Shown: in pieces, positions 14,980 through 23,147 of the stretch
How positions within the stretch are numbered: position 1 is the stretch's first letter
How the letters are laid out: the number at the start of each line of letters is the position of its first letter
NCBI GenBank assembly: GCA_030833825.1
Contig: JAURGL010000004.1
Span: forward strand, 1 to 28,498
Direction: 5' to 3'
Origin: Vulcanococcus sp. SFB_649D_100_25
Lineage (GTDB): Bacteria > Cyanobacteriota > Cyanobacteriia > PCC-6307 > Cyanobiaceae
DNA: 28,498 nucleotides
Notes under the pieces: generated by a model
What the model was told of the DNA's origin: nothing
Seen by the model: only the letters and a program-made list of their open reading frames with translations
The model's database searches: none
Program-made: the position numbers and the translations under genes

Positions 14980-15882
14980 ATGGCAGCATCAACCCGCAGC
15001 CGACTTGCCACCCCCTTCATGGATGCCGGCTTCTCCGATCAGTCCCCCCTAGGTGCGGGCGACCCGATCAGTGAGGAGGAAGCGCTCCGGCGGCTTCGCC
15101 TCACGGACGACCCATCAGCTCAGTACTACGCAGCCTGGTGGCTCGGCCGTAACCGCAGCACCCACCCCGATGCGGTCCCCTTGTTGCAGGAAGCCCTGCG
15201 CCAGAGACGCCCCCGTGATCTAGGGGCTGGCGTTGAAGAAAACGCTGTGGCGCGCAACGCAGCCCGGGCCCTGGGCAAATTGGCCCCCGCGGCCCTGGTC
15301 GCGATCGAAGATCTGCTCGCCACCCTCGAGGATGAGGACCACGGCCTGCGGGAAGCTGCCGCACGCTCCCTGGGGGAGCTGCGGGCTCAGGCCGCCGTCG
15401 CCCCGCTGGTGCGGAGACTGGCCACGGGCCCTTCGGTTGCAGGAGCGCAGCAACCCGGGACGCCCCGTTTGGTGGAGCCCTGCGAGGCCCTGTTGGAAGC
15501 CCTTGGGGACATTGGAGTTGCCACACCTGAGGTTCTCAAGGTGATCGAGCCCTTTGTCCAACATGAGCGCCCGCTCATCCGCAGTGCGGCCAGCCGGGCC
15601 CTGTTGCAGCTCACTGGCGAGGAGCGCTGGGGGCAGCTGCTGGTGGAGCTGCTGCAGCATCAGCAGCTGCAGGTTCGCCGCGCCGCCTTGATGGATCTGG
15701 GTGGGGCCGGCTGGCGCCCTGCGCTTGATCCCATTGCCCGCACCCTGGCGGAAAACAGCCTCAAACTGATCGCGCTCCGGGGCCTGGTGGAAAACGCTGG
15801 GCCTGGATCTGAGCCCGCGTCGGATCCAACGCTGGATGCCTCCACTGTGGCCGTGATGGAGGCGATGGATGCCTTGCTCTGA
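14980..15882 (+). CDS. cpcE: Phycocyanobilin lyase subunit CpcE
   Basis: A 300-residue alpha-helical protein of the CpcE/NblB HEAT-like repeat family. With CpcF it attaches phycocyanobilin to Cys84 of CpcA. Characteristic pieces are EEALRRLRLTDDPSAQYYAA near residue 31, WWLGRNRS, NAVARNAARALGKLAP, a central series of helical repeats (LREAAARSLGELRAQAAV, IRSAASRALLQLTGE) and the end MEAMDALL. The start is uncertain: ATG at 14980 is used, but ATG at 15019 would also precede all conserved sequence. Neither has a strong ribosome-binding site, consistent with low expression. cpcF follows almost at once. Confidence 0.93.
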   Translation: MAASTRSRLATPFMDAGFSDQSPLGAGDPISEEEALRRLRLTDDPSAQYYAAWWLGRNRSTHPDAVPLLQEALRQRRPRDLGAGVEENAVARNAARALGKLAPAALVAIEDLLATLEDEDHGLREAAARSLGELRAQAAVAPLVRRLATGPSVAGAQQPGTPRLVEPCEALLEALGDIGVATPEVLKVIEPFVQHERPLIRSAASRALLQLTGEERWGQLLVELLQHQQLQVRRAALMDLGGAGWRPALDPIARTLAENSLKLIALRGLVENAGPGSEPASDPTLDASTVAVMEAMDALL

Positions 15883-15886
15883 ACCG

Positions 15887-16546
15887 ATGCCTGCTGTGCT
15901 GGAACTGGTGGAGGCGGTGCGCCGCGCTGATACCGCTCTAGGCCTGCTGCAGGCCACCCAGGCCCTCGCCGCTGCCGCTCACCCGGAGAGTGCTGCCTGC
16001 CTGGTGGAAATCCTTGGATTCAATAATCCTGGTGCGGCTGTGGCTGCCGTTGATGGTCTGATCGCCATCGGGGAGCCAGCGGTGGACACCATCCTCACCA
16101 ACATCGACGGGTACAACTACGGAGCCAGGGCCTGGGCGGTGCGGGCCCTGGCCGGGATCGGTGATGTCCGCGGTCTTGCGGTCCTTGAGGACGCCCTCGG
16201 CAAGGACATTGGCCCGAGCGTGCGCCGTGCCGCGGCGCGGGGCCTGGGGCAGCTGCGGCTGGCTGGCTTGCCGGCGGAGGAGCGCCATGGGATGGCCCTG
16301 CGCTGCCTCCAGGCCCTGGTGGATGGCTGCCGCGATGGTGAATGGGTGGTGCGTTACGCCGTGGTGGTGGGTCTCGAGAGCCTCGCGAGTGCCTTGGGAG
16401 GGGATGGTGCTGTGGATTCGGCTCGTCCCCGCCAGCAGTTGATGGATGCCCTGCGAGGGCTCCACGGCGATGCCAACGAAGAGGCCCCGGTGGTGCGACT
16501 GCGTGCAGCACTGGCGCTGCAGCGGCTGGAGGCTGCCCATGACTGA
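15887..16546 (+). CDS. cpcF: Phycocyanobilin lyase subunit CpcF
   Basis: A 219-residue HEAT-repeat protein, the partner of CpcE in the heterodimeric alpha-Cys84 lyase. Family features are LVEAVRRADTALGLLQATQ, AVAAVDGLIAIGEPAV, the block NIDGYNYGARAWAVRALAGI near residue 70 and IGPSVRRAAARGLGQL. The ATG at 15887 is four bases after the cpcE stop. An earlier in-frame ATG at 15869 would overlap cpcE and is less likely. The 3' end overlaps the phosphatase gene by 8 bases, so cpcE, cpcF and the phosphatase look like one transcript. Confidence 0.93.
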   Translation: MPAVLELVEAVRRADTALGLLQATQALAAAAHPESAACLVEILGFNNPGAAVAAVDGLIAIGEPAVDTILTNIDGYNYGARAWAVRALAGIGDVRGLAVLEDALGKDIGPSVRRAAARGLGQLRLAGLPAEERHGMALRCLQALVDGCRDGEWVVRYAVVVGLESLASALGGDGAVDSARPRQQLMDALRGLHGDANEEAPVVRLRAALALQRLEAAHD

Positions 16547-17018
16547 ACAGCGCGTCCTGTTTGTCTGCCTGGGAAACATCTGCCGCTCACCAGCGGCGGA
16601 GGGGGTGTTTCTGCATCTGCTGGCCCAGCAGGGTCTGGAGGATCAATTCCTGGTCGATAGCGCCGGTACGGGGGGATGGCACGTCGGCAATCCCGCCGAC
16701 CGGCGCATGCGTGCTGCTGCAGAGCGCCGCGGGATTCACCTGCCAAGCCGGGCCCGCCAGATCTCCTTGGCCGATCTGAGTCACTTCGATCGGATCCTCA
16801 CCATGGATGAGGACAACCTCCGTGCGGTCCGTTCCTTGGCGGCTGAGCTCCATGGGCGCCCTGATCTGGCCGAGATCGAGCCAATGACCAGCTACTGCCG
16901 GCGCTTCAAGGCAAGCGAGGTTCCCGATCCCTACTACGGCGGTGAGCAGGGGTTCGAGCATGTCCTCGATCTGTTGGAGGACGCCTGCTCCGGCCTGCTC
17001 GAGAGCCTCAGGGCCTAG
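16539..17018 (+). CDS. Low-molecular-weight protein tyrosine phosphatase
   Basis: A 159-residue phosphatase with the catalytic loop C-x5-R at residues 10-16 (VCLGNICRSPAAEG) and the general-acid aspartate in EVPDPYYGGEQGF. The length is normal. These enzymes dephosphorylate phosphotyrosine in proteins or small phosphate esters; the substrate here is unknown. Its start lies inside the end of cpcF (8-base overlap), so it is probably translated together with the lyase genes. Whether it acts on phycobilisome proteins is speculation. Its stop shares the tetranucleotide CTAG with the stop of the convergent panC-cmk gene. Confidence 0.93.
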   Translation: MTEQRVLFVCLGNICRSPAAEGVFLHLLAQQGLEDQFLVDSAGTGGWHVGNPADRRMRAAAERRGIHLPSRARQISLADLSHFDRILTMDEDNLRAVRSLAAELHGRPDLAEIEPMTSYCRRFKASEVPDPYYGGEQGFEHVLDLLEDACSGLLESLRA

Positions 17019-18559
17019 GCCGCAGGCCAGGCATCGTGGGGGATCCGCTCGCGAAATAGCGCCTCGAGCCGATCAATCACGGCTTCGATCCCCATGCCAT
17101 CGGTGATCAGCTCCACCGCATCGGCCGCCTTGGTCAGAGGGGCCACCGCGCGGGTGGAATCGAGATGATCTCGTTCGGCGATCTGCGCCTCGAGATCATC
17201 CATGGCGGGGACTTCAAAGCCCCGTTGCTCGAGATCGAGGGCTCGGCGTCGGGCCCGTTCGCTCACGGTGGCGGTCAGAAACACCTTCAGCTCGGCGTCG
17301 GGGAAGACGGCGGTGCCGATGTCCCGGCCTTCCGCCACCAGCCCACCGCGCTGCCCCATGCCCTGCTGCTGCTTGGTGAGCGCCTCGCGGACGCAGCCAT
17401 GGGCTGCCACCACGGAGACCTGGGCGGTCACCTCGGGTGAGCGAATCGCCTCGGTGACGTCTTGCCCGTTGACGCTCACCCGCTGCTGCCCGGCGGCGGC
17501 GGTACTCAGCTGCAGGTCCAGACCCTCCAGCAGGGGAGCGACCTGGGCGGCATCGCCGGCATCGACACCGCTGGACTGCACCAGCCAAGTCACGGCGCGA
17601 TACATCGCTCCGGTGTCGAGGTAGATCAGGCCGAGCCGCTCAGCAAACGCTCGGGTCACGGTGCTTTTGCCGGCCCCTGCTGGGCCGTCGATGGCAACGA
17701 TTGGGGCTCGGCTCATGAGAAAGGTGTGATCGATCAGGCGGCTCGGGCCGCAATGGACGGCAGCCGCCAGCAGGGTTAATCCCGCGAGCTGGCTCTGGGG
17801 CTGCAGGCTGTTGGGGCTAACCGCTTCCACATAGTCCACCAGCATGCCCGCCTGCTCGAGGGTGGCCCTGACCCGCTGGCAGATGGGCCCCAGGGCCAGG
17901 CCTGGCTGCTGCAGGCACGACGCGGCGGCATCCCGGAGGCTGCTGGGCAGCGCCCCCGCCCGCCGGCGTTCTTCAGCATTGAGATAGCGGTTCCTTGAGC
18001 TCAAGGCCAGGCCATCACCCTCCCGCAGGGTGGGGCAGCCCACCACCACGACGGGCAAACCCAAGTCATCGACCATCCGCCGCAGGATCACCAGTTGCTG
18101 CCAATCCTTCTCGCCGAGGAACAGAGCCTGGGGGCGGATCAGGCCCAGCAGTCGCGCCACCACCGTGGCGACCCCATTGAAGTGTCCTGGCCGGTGGCGT
18201 CCGCAGAGGGCCCGCTGCAGGGAATCCGGCGGGACAAGGCGTGTGAGCTCGCTGTCGCCCTGCGGATAGAGCTCGGCGACGCTCGGGGCGAATAGGGCCT
18301 GGACCCCTGCTTCCGCAGCAGAGGCCGCATCAGCCTCCAGGCAGCGCGGGTATCGCTCGAAATCTTCCTGAGGTCCGAACTGGAGCGGGTTCACAAACAC
18401 ACTCATCAGCACCCTCGAGCGACCTCCGGCTGAGGCTCTCTGCACAAGGCTCTGATGGCCTGCATGCAGGGCACCCATGGTGGGCACAAAGTGAATCGCG
18501 TCTCCAGCTGTGGATCGGCGCCACGCCTCGAGTTCGGCGCAGCTACGCAGCAACTCCAC
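17015..18559 (-). CDS. panC-cmk: Bifunctional pantothenate synthetase / cytidylate kinase
   Basis: A 514-residue fusion. Residues 1 to about 281 are PanC, which joins pantoate and beta-alanine using ATP; visible motifs are FVPTMGALHAGH, SVFVNPLQFGP, GHFNGVATVV, LGEKDWQQL and ALSSRNRYL. From about residue 282 (MSRAPIVAIDGPAGAGKST, a P-loop) to the end is cytidylate kinase, which phosphorylates CMP and dCMP, with YLDTGAMYRAVTW and AEGRDIGTAVFP. Cyanobacteria are known for this fusion, so it is not an assembly artefact. An internal ATG at 17716 could in principle give a separate kinase. The gene converges on the phosphatase with overlapping stop codons. Confidence 0.96.
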   Translation of the reverse strand: MELLRSCAELEAWRRSTAGDAIHFVPTMGALHAGHQSLVQRASAGGRSRVLMSVFVNPLQFGPQEDFERYPRCLEADAASAAEAGVQALFAPSVAELYPQGDSELTRLVPPDSLQRALCGRHRPGHFNGVATVVARLLGLIRPQALFLGEKDWQQLVILRRMVDDLGLPVVVVGCPTLREGDGLALSSRNRYLNAEERRRAGALPSSLRDAAASCLQQPGLALGPICQRVRATLEQAGMLVDYVEAVSPNSLQPQSQLAGLTLLAAAVHCGPSRLIDHTFLMSRAPIVAIDGPAGAGKSTVTRAFAERLGLIYLDTGAMYRAVTWLVQSSGVDAGDAAQVAPLLEGLDLQLSTAAAGQQRVSVNGQDVTEAIRSPEVTAQVSVVAAHGCVREALTKQQQGMGQRGGLVAEGRDIGTAVFPDAELKVFLTATVSERARRRALDLEQRGFEVPAMDDLEAQIAERDHLDSTRAVAPLTKAADAVELITDGMGIEAVIDRLEALFRERIPHDAWPAA

Positions 18560-18619
18560 GGTCAGATGCCTCTGGCGAAACCCTACCGAGGGCTGCGCCA
18601 GAGACGGCTTTGAGCCTGA

Positions 18620-19117
18620 TCAGCGCAGGACTTCCAGCTTCACGTTGGCGACGCCACTGGCGATCACCCCCAGCTGGTTGGCTGCTCCATGGGCCAGGTC
18701 GATCACCCGGCTGCCGTGGAAGGGGCCGCGATCGTTGATCCGAACCACTGTGCTGCGGCCGTTGCGGAGATTGGTGACGCGCACCTTGGTGCCGAAGGGA
18801 AGGGTGCGGTGGGCGGCTGTGAGCGTGCCTGGCCGAAACACTTCGCCATTGGCTGTGCGGTTGCCGTAGAAACCGGGGCCGTACCAGCTGGCCTGACCGT
18901 TGCTCACCGAGCGCACTGCAAGGGGTTGAGGCGGAACAACGGGCTTCAGGGGCTTCTCTTGCTCGATCTCTGGGGTCTCCACGTTGCGCAGGGAGAGGTC
19001 CAGGGATTCGTCGAGAACCGGAGCAACACGTCCGGTGGTGGCGAAAACGGGTAGGGCGTTGCTGCTACCAGAGAGCAGGAGTGCGGAGCTACCCAGAAGA
19101 ACGGCGAGACGACGCAT
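18620..19117 (-). CDS. rlpA: Septal ring lytic transglycosylase RlpA family protein
   Basis: A 165-residue exported protein. It has a signal peptide (MRRLAVLLGSSALLLSG, cleavage near residue 26), a spacer rich in proline and glutamate, and a double-psi beta-barrel from about residue 75: ASWYGPGFYGNRTANGEVF, LTAAHRTLPFGTKVRVTNL, VRINDRGPFHGSRVIDLAHG. RlpA proteins cut peptidoglycan strands lacking stem peptides or bind them at the septum. No SPOR domain is attached, unlike E. coli RlpA, which is normal in cyanobacteria. The ATG at 19117 is preferred over an upstream frame that would add 11 residues before the signal peptide. It follows 60 bases upstream of panC-cmk on the same strand. Confidence 0.9.
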   Translation of the reverse strand: MRRLAVLLGSSALLLSGSSNALPVFATTGRVAPVLDESLDLSLRNVETPEIEQEKPLKPVVPPQPLAVRSVSNGQASWYGPGFYGNRTANGEVFRPGTLTAAHRTLPFGTKVRVTNLRNGRSTVVRINDRGPFHGSRVIDLAHGAANQLGVIASGVANVKLEVLR

Positions 19118-19509
19118 AACAGTCGGAAGACGCTCCGCTAGGCAGAGCAACTGATCAGATCAGCTCTCCAACGTCCCTTTGCCTGAAAAAAGATGACTGA
19201 TCAGGAAAGTGTCGTTGGAGGAATTCCTGGCAAGCAATTAGTACGAGACGAAATTAATGGCCTTGGCATGAGTATTTGCTCACAAATTCGTCGATGGCGA
19301 CTGATCAGAATTTGCGATCCATGCTCGAAAGCTCCACGGGGCCTGGGCTCTAGAGCCGATCCCGGCGCGGCCGTGCATCAGCAGGAGTGATCTTCCTGAT
19401 CAGGCGAGCTAATCGGATCGTGGGGCAATCCCGGGATCGTCCACTGCTGGCCCCCTGGCGGCTGGACGTTGCCGGGGCAGGATCAGAGGAGAGATGAGCC
19501 TCCTTCGGC
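19118..19509. other. Divergent intergenic region between rlpA and purM
   Basis: 392 bases with no convincing gene. Base composition is more AT-rich around 19190-19320 than in the neighbouring genes. Four exact copies of the palindrome CTGATCAG lie at 19151, 19197, 19301 and 19396. An AGGAG near 19487 is rather far from the purM ATG. A 65-codon open frame at 19193-19390 has no family resemblance. Confidence 0.6.
19151..19403. repeat. Cluster of four CTGATCAG palindromes
   Basis: Exact copies occur at 19151-19158, 19197-19204, 19301-19308 and 19396-19403, the first three preceded by A. Five other copies were found in the rest of the window (53, 8047, 8365, 11723, 18615), so nearly half are concentrated in this 253-bp stretch. 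They could be operator sites or a local density of a genome-wide short repeat. Confidence 0.5.
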
Positions 19510-20544
19510 ATGGACTACCGCACGGCCGGCGTTGATGTGGTGGCGGGTCGCGCTTTTGTTGAGCGCATTCGCTCGAGCGTCGAATCCACGCGTCGGCCCG
19601 AGGTGGTGGGCGGTCTCGGCGGGTTTGGCGGACTGTGCCGTTTGCCCGAAGGCATTCGCAAGCCTCTGCTGGTGTCGGGCACCGACGGGGTTGGGACCAA
19701 GTTGGAGTTGGCCCAGGCCCATGGGCGCCACCACGGTGTCGGGATTGATCTGGTGGCGATGTGCGTGAACGACGTCATCACCAGCGGCGCGCAGCCGCTC
19801 TTCTTCCTCGACTACATCGCCACGGGCAAGCTCGCGCCAGAGGCGATGGCTGCCGTCGTCGAAGGCATCGCAGACGGCTGTCGTCAGAGCGGCTGTGCAT
19901 TGCTGGGTGGTGAAACCGCTGAGATGCCCGGGTTTTACGGCCCCGGTCGCTACGACCTGGCCGGTTTTTGCGTTGCGGTGGTGGATGAAGACGCCCTGAT
20001 CGATGGTCGTCGCGTTCAGGCCGGTGATCGCCTCGTGGCCGTGGCGAGCAGTGGAGTCCACAGCAATGGCTTCAGCCTGGTGCGTCGGATCCTGGAGGCC
20101 CACGCCGTCACTGAATCCACCACCCTCCAGGCCGGGGGAGAAGGGGTTCTTGATGCTCTGCTGCAGCCGACCGTCCTTTATGCCTCCCTTGTTCAGGCCC
20201 TGCTCTCGGCGGGTGTGGATCTCCACGGCATGGCCCACATCACGGGCGGCGGTTTGCCGGAAAATTTGCCCCGAGCCCTGCCGGAAGGCGTCCATGGCCG
20301 GGTGGATCCCAGCAGTTGGGAGCGCCCTGTTCTGTTCCAGTGGCTTCAGGACAAGGGAGAGGTGCCGGAGGCCGATCTCTGGAACACCTTCAATCTGGGG
20401 GTGGGGTTTGTGCTGGTCTTGCCGGAGCGCGAGGTGGAGCGGGCCATGGGGATCTGCCAGCAAGCGGGGCATGTCGCTTGGGATCTGGGCTCAGTCGAGT
20501 CGGGTCCTGCAGGTGCTGAGCCCTTGGCGGGATTGCCGTACTGA
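19510..20544 (+). CDS. purM: Phosphoribosylformylglycinamidine cyclo-ligase
   Basis: A 344-residue enzyme (AIR synthetase) that closes the imidazole ring in purine synthesis using ATP. Signatures: MDYRTAGVDVVAGRAFV at the N-terminus, LVSGTDGVGTKLELAQ, DLVAMCVNDVITSGAQPLFF, LLGGETAEMPGFY, ASSGVHSNGFSLVRRIL and HITGGGLPENLPRALP. The length is standard and the ATG at 19510 gives the conserved N-terminus. It has its own upstream region of nearly 400 bases shared with rlpA. Confidence 0.98.
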   Translation: MDYRTAGVDVVAGRAFVERIRSSVESTRRPEVVGGLGGFGGLCRLPEGIRKPLLVSGTDGVGTKLELAQAHGRHHGVGIDLVAMCVNDVITSGAQPLFFLDYIATGKLAPEAMAAVVEGIADGCRQSGCALLGGETAEMPGFYGPGRYDLAGFCVAVVDEDALIDGRRVQAGDRLVAVASSGVHSNGFSLVRRILEAHAVTESTTLQAGGEGVLDALLQPTVLYASLVQALLSAGVDLHGMAHITGGGLPENLPRALPEGVHGRVDPSSWERPVLFQWLQDKGEVPEADLWNTFNLGVGFVLVLPEREVERAMGICQQAGHVAWDLGSVESGPAGAEPLAGLPY

Positions 20545-20749
20545 CGCCCCAGCTCAGACCTGCCAAATTGCATCAGACTTTCAGCAGCCCGGTGGGAGAG
20601 CTTCTCTTCTGCCTAGGTTCTGCCTGAGCTGAGCTGCGGAACCTCCGCGGTCGGTTGTTTGTTTGTCTCGCTGCCTTCGCAAGCGGGCCCGGTGTGTCTG
20701 TTGTCAGGCGTATCTCTCGTTCATTTGTTGTCTCCATAGGGTTGTTTGT

Positions 20750-21469
20750 ATGTCGATGAACGCACAGCCATCTGCTGCGCAGGTGCAGGCTTATCAGTCG
20801 GGATTTGGCAATGGCTCAAGCCGAATCACCCGGCGCCGCAGCTCAGCCGGTCCCGTTCCCCCCAACCGCCCACTGCGCCGCGACGCTTATCCGGGCCGCA
20901 GCAACGTTCGCCCCACCTTCCTCACCCTGCGCGATCACGGCAAGGTGTTTGTGGCGGACCTGCCCCGTCTCTCTGATGGTCAGTTAGCCCATGTCGGTAA
21001 AGAGGCCCGCGAAGTCCTCGACAGCCTGAGCCGGCGGCTCGAGGAGCTCGATCAGCAGCTCCATCTCAACCCCCAGGAGCAGGAAACCCGCATTCGCGCG
21101 GCCACCAAGCGCGATGTGACCGAGCGCTTCATTCGCGCCGTTGATGAGGAGCAGGAACAGCGCCGCTCCAATCCAGCCTTGAAGGCCGCTGCGGGGGAAT
21201 CCCTCGCCCGCGCCTTTCTGGAGATTGCCCGGCATCGCCTCCCCGGGGCCACCTTTGACTCTCTCCTTCAGGAAGCTCTGACGGCTTGTGATGAGGGCTC
21301 CGAAGAGGTGGAGGAGCCGATTGAGGAACCAGAAGTGCTGGCGCCGGAGCCCCCTCGGGCGCGGGTGATTCCCTTGGTGAAGCGGCCTGAAGCTCCCCAG
21401 CAGCCTGAACGGGAGCGGATGACGGTGGTGTTGACCCCCGATCCCTCACCGCAGATGGGCATCGACTGA
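20750..21469 (+). CDS. Conserved-looking 239-residue protein, unknown
   Basis: A soluble protein with no signal or membrane span. The first 45 residues are disordered and basic (ITRRRSSAGPVPPNRPLRRD). A folded core begins around residue 50 (RPTFLTLRDHGKVFVADLPRL) and continues as long helices (SDGQLAHVGKEAREVLDSL, RDVTERFIRAVDEEQEQRR, SLARAFLEIARHRLPGATF). The last 60 residues are acidic and proline-rich. I do not recognise the family. Two ATGs, 20750 and 20756, are equally possible starts; a 205-bp gap after purM gives room for its own promoter. It converges on the reductase gene with a single base between the stops. Confidence 0.75.
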   Translation: MSMNAQPSAAQVQAYQSGFGNGSSRITRRRSSAGPVPPNRPLRRDAYPGRSNVRPTFLTLRDHGKVFVADLPRLSDGQLAHVGKEAREVLDSLSRRLEELDQQLHLNPQEQETRIRAATKRDVTERFIRAVDEEQEQRRSNPALKAAAGESLARAFLEIARHRLPGATFDSLLQEALTACDEGSEEVEEPIEEPEVLAPEPPRARVIPLVKRPEAPQQPERERMTVVLTPDPSPQMGID

Positions 21470-21470
21470 A

Positions 21471-22451
21471 TCAGGCGCTCTGGAACGGGTTGGCCGGCAT
21501 GCGGGCAGCCCCATCGGCCATCGCCAACTGATCGAGCCTGAGCCGCTCCTCGCCGCTCAGGCTCCAGCTCAGGGCTGAGGCGGCCGCCTCCACCTGCTGG
21601 GTGCTCCGCATCCCAGGGATGGGCATGGCCCCGTGGGACCGGCACCAATTCAGGGCGACGGCCCCAAGGCCTCCCGGCCGGCCCTGGCTGATCTCCTCCA
21701 TCGCTTGCCGCAGGGGAGCCAGCCGGGGCTCCAGCCTCCGGAACAGAGCTCCGCGTGGGCCTTGGGGGATGGGGCGTGGATCGCTCGCGCTGCGCCCGAG
21801 TAGTCCCAGGGCCAGGGGGCTGTAGGCGATCAGCTCGATGCCGAGTTCACGGCACACCTCGGCCATGCCACCCGGTTGCACGGCCTCAGGGGCGAGTAAA
21901 GAGAGCTGGACCTGCAGGCTGCTCAGGCGGATGCCCCGGGCGGCGAGCTGCTGGTGGACCTGCCGCAGCCGGCGGGGCCCCATGTTGGAGACCCCCAGGC
22001 TGGGGACAGCCCCACCGCTCACCAGGTCGGCCAGGCCCTCGAGGAGAGCGGGTTCCTGCCAGGGGGCGTAGCGGGCCGTGCTCCAGTGCAACTGCACCCG
22101 CTTTAGGTGCCCCTGGAGGCGGCGTTGGGAGGCGGCGAAGGCCCTGTCATATCCACGCCGGCCGAGGCGCCAGGGGAAAGGAGCGAGTTTCGTGGCAATG
22201 CAGAGGCGCTCCTGTTCGCCTGGGCTGCACTGGCTGGCAAATCGGCCCAGGAGCTCCTCACTGCGGCCGTTGAGGCGCCCCGTTCCATAGGAATCAGCGG
22301 TGTCGAAGAAGACCAGGCCCAGCTCGAGGCAGCGGCGGAAGGTGGCCTCCAGGGCAGCGTCATCGCGCTTGGGGTCATAGCCCCACAGAAACTGGTTGCC
22401 CCAGGCCCAGGTGCCGACTCCCAGTCCCGGCTGAGCGGCCTCGCTTGTCAT
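21471..22451 (-). CDS. Aldo/keto reductase
   Basis: A 326-residue NADPH-dependent oxidoreductase of the aldo/keto reductase TIM-barrel superfamily. The catalytic tetrad is visible: Asp and Tyr in FFDTADSYGTG, Lys in CIATKLAPFPW, His in VQLHWS. Further family blocks are LGVSNMGPRRLRQV, AYSPLALGLLG and IPGMRSTQQVEAA near the C-terminus. The ATG at 22451 gives a normal N-terminus (GLGVGTWAWGNQF). The substrate is unknown. Its start codon lies 11 bases from that of the divergent zinc-ribbon gene, so one or both promoters must lie within coding sequence. Confidence 0.92.
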   Translation of the reverse strand: MTSEAAQPGLGVGTWAWGNQFLWGYDPKRDDAALEATFRRCLELGLVFFDTADSYGTGRLNGRSEELLGRFASQCSPGEQERLCIATKLAPFPWRLGRRGYDRAFAASQRRLQGHLKRVQLHWSTARYAPWQEPALLEGLADLVSGGAVPSLGVSNMGPRRLRQVHQQLAARGIRLSSLQVQLSLLAPEAVQPGGMAEVCRELGIELIAYSPLALGLLGRSASDPRPIPQGPRGALFRRLEPRLAPLRQAMEEISQGRPGGLGAVALNWCRSHGAMPIPGMRSTQQVEAAASALSWSLSGEERLRLDQLAMADGAARMPANPFQSA

Positions 22452-22461
22452 GATCAAGTCG

Positions 22462-22659
22462 ATGCAGGCCAACACTGTGCTGAATTCTCTGCCCAGAACC
22501 GCCACCGGCAGCCGCGCCTCTGGTGGCGATGAAGTGGAGCCACGGCGAGAGGATGGTCCGCAGCAGGATCCTGATCCAGTCCTCTGCGCCCATTGCGGCA
22601 GAACCGCCACCAACGGACTGGTCTGCATCGGCATGTGTGTGGCCGACTCCGGCTACTGA
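22462..22659 (+). CDS. Small zinc-ribbon-like protein, unknown
   Basis: A 65-residue protein whose C-terminal third holds four cysteines (CAHC at 44-47, C57 and C61 in LVCIGMC), a pattern that suggests a structural zinc site. The N-terminal 40 residues are polar and probably disordered. An in-frame ATG four codons upstream (22450) overlaps the divergent reductase start, so 22462 is preferred. The next gene begins two bases after its stop, implying a two-gene operon. The cysteine pattern and tight spacing support it as real; I do not recognise the family. Confidence 0.6.
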   Translation: MQANTVLNSLPRTATGSRASGGDEVEPRREDGPQQDPDPVLCAHCGRTATNGLVCIGMCVADSGY

Positions 22660-22660
22660 G

Positions 22661-23137
22661 ATGCGCGCTTGGGCCCCCTTGCTGATCCTTGCGGTGGCCT
22701 CGCCCCTGCGGGCTGCGCAGGATGGTTTTGGGCGTTGGCAACAGGATGTGAGCCAGTGCCTTCTCCAGCTCGGGGCGCGCCGGATGGATCGCTGCCAAGG
22801 GCTTCGCCTCGATCAGCGCAATGAGGCGGTGCTCCGTCTCAGCGTGCTTGGTCCGGCGGAGGAGCCTGGACTGATGCAGGAACTGACCTTTGTGGGAGAG
22901 CTGGATCCCGGTAGTGCGCCCATGCGCTGCAGCGATGGGGTTTGCCAGCTCGAGGCCCCGATGCGTCTGTTGGTGGCCGTGGTTCGGACCGCCCGATTCA
23001 ACAGCCGTGGATTGGTGGTGGGCTATCCCTCCACCACGCCGGCATCAGGCCAGTGCGCGCTCAGCAAGTCGGAGGTCAGCTGCCGGGCCGAAAGCAGCAC
23101 TGGGGAGCAGTGGAGCGCCCAACTCACCCTGCGCTGA
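22661..23137 (+). CDS. Exported protein of unknown function
   Basis: A 158-residue protein with a clear Sec signal peptide (MRAWAPLLILAVASPLRA, cleavage likely after AxA near residue 19). The mature part has six cysteines in pairs (QCLLQLGARRMDRC, MRCSDGVCQLE, QCALSKSEVSCRAE), which fits disulfide bonding in the periplasm. No known domain was recognised. It is probably co-transcribed with the zinc-ribbon gene just upstream. The minus-strand tRNA-Cys begins 10 bases after its stop. Confidence 0.75.
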   Translation: MRAWAPLLILAVASPLRAAQDGFGRWQQDVSQCLLQLGARRMDRCQGLRLDQRNEAVLRLSVLGPAEEPGLMQELTFVGELDPGSAPMRCSDGVCQLEAPMRLLVAVVRTARFNSRGLVVGYPSTTPASGQCALSKSEVSCRAESSTGEQWSAQLTLR

Positions 23138-23147
23138 GAACTCAAAA

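Noticed and set aside
17015..18559. Possible assembly fusion of panC and cmk
   Set aside because: The PanC-cytidylate kinase fusion is an established feature of cyanobacteria.
19193..19390. A 65-residue frame between rlpA and purM
   Set aside because: No ribosome-binding site or family match; mixed rare codons. Treated as non-coding, though not excluded.
20545..20749. Small RNA gene between purM and the unknown 239-residue gene
   Set aside because: Small GC hairpins exist (for example near 20635), but none of the SRP, 6S, tmRNA or RNase P signatures could be recognised.
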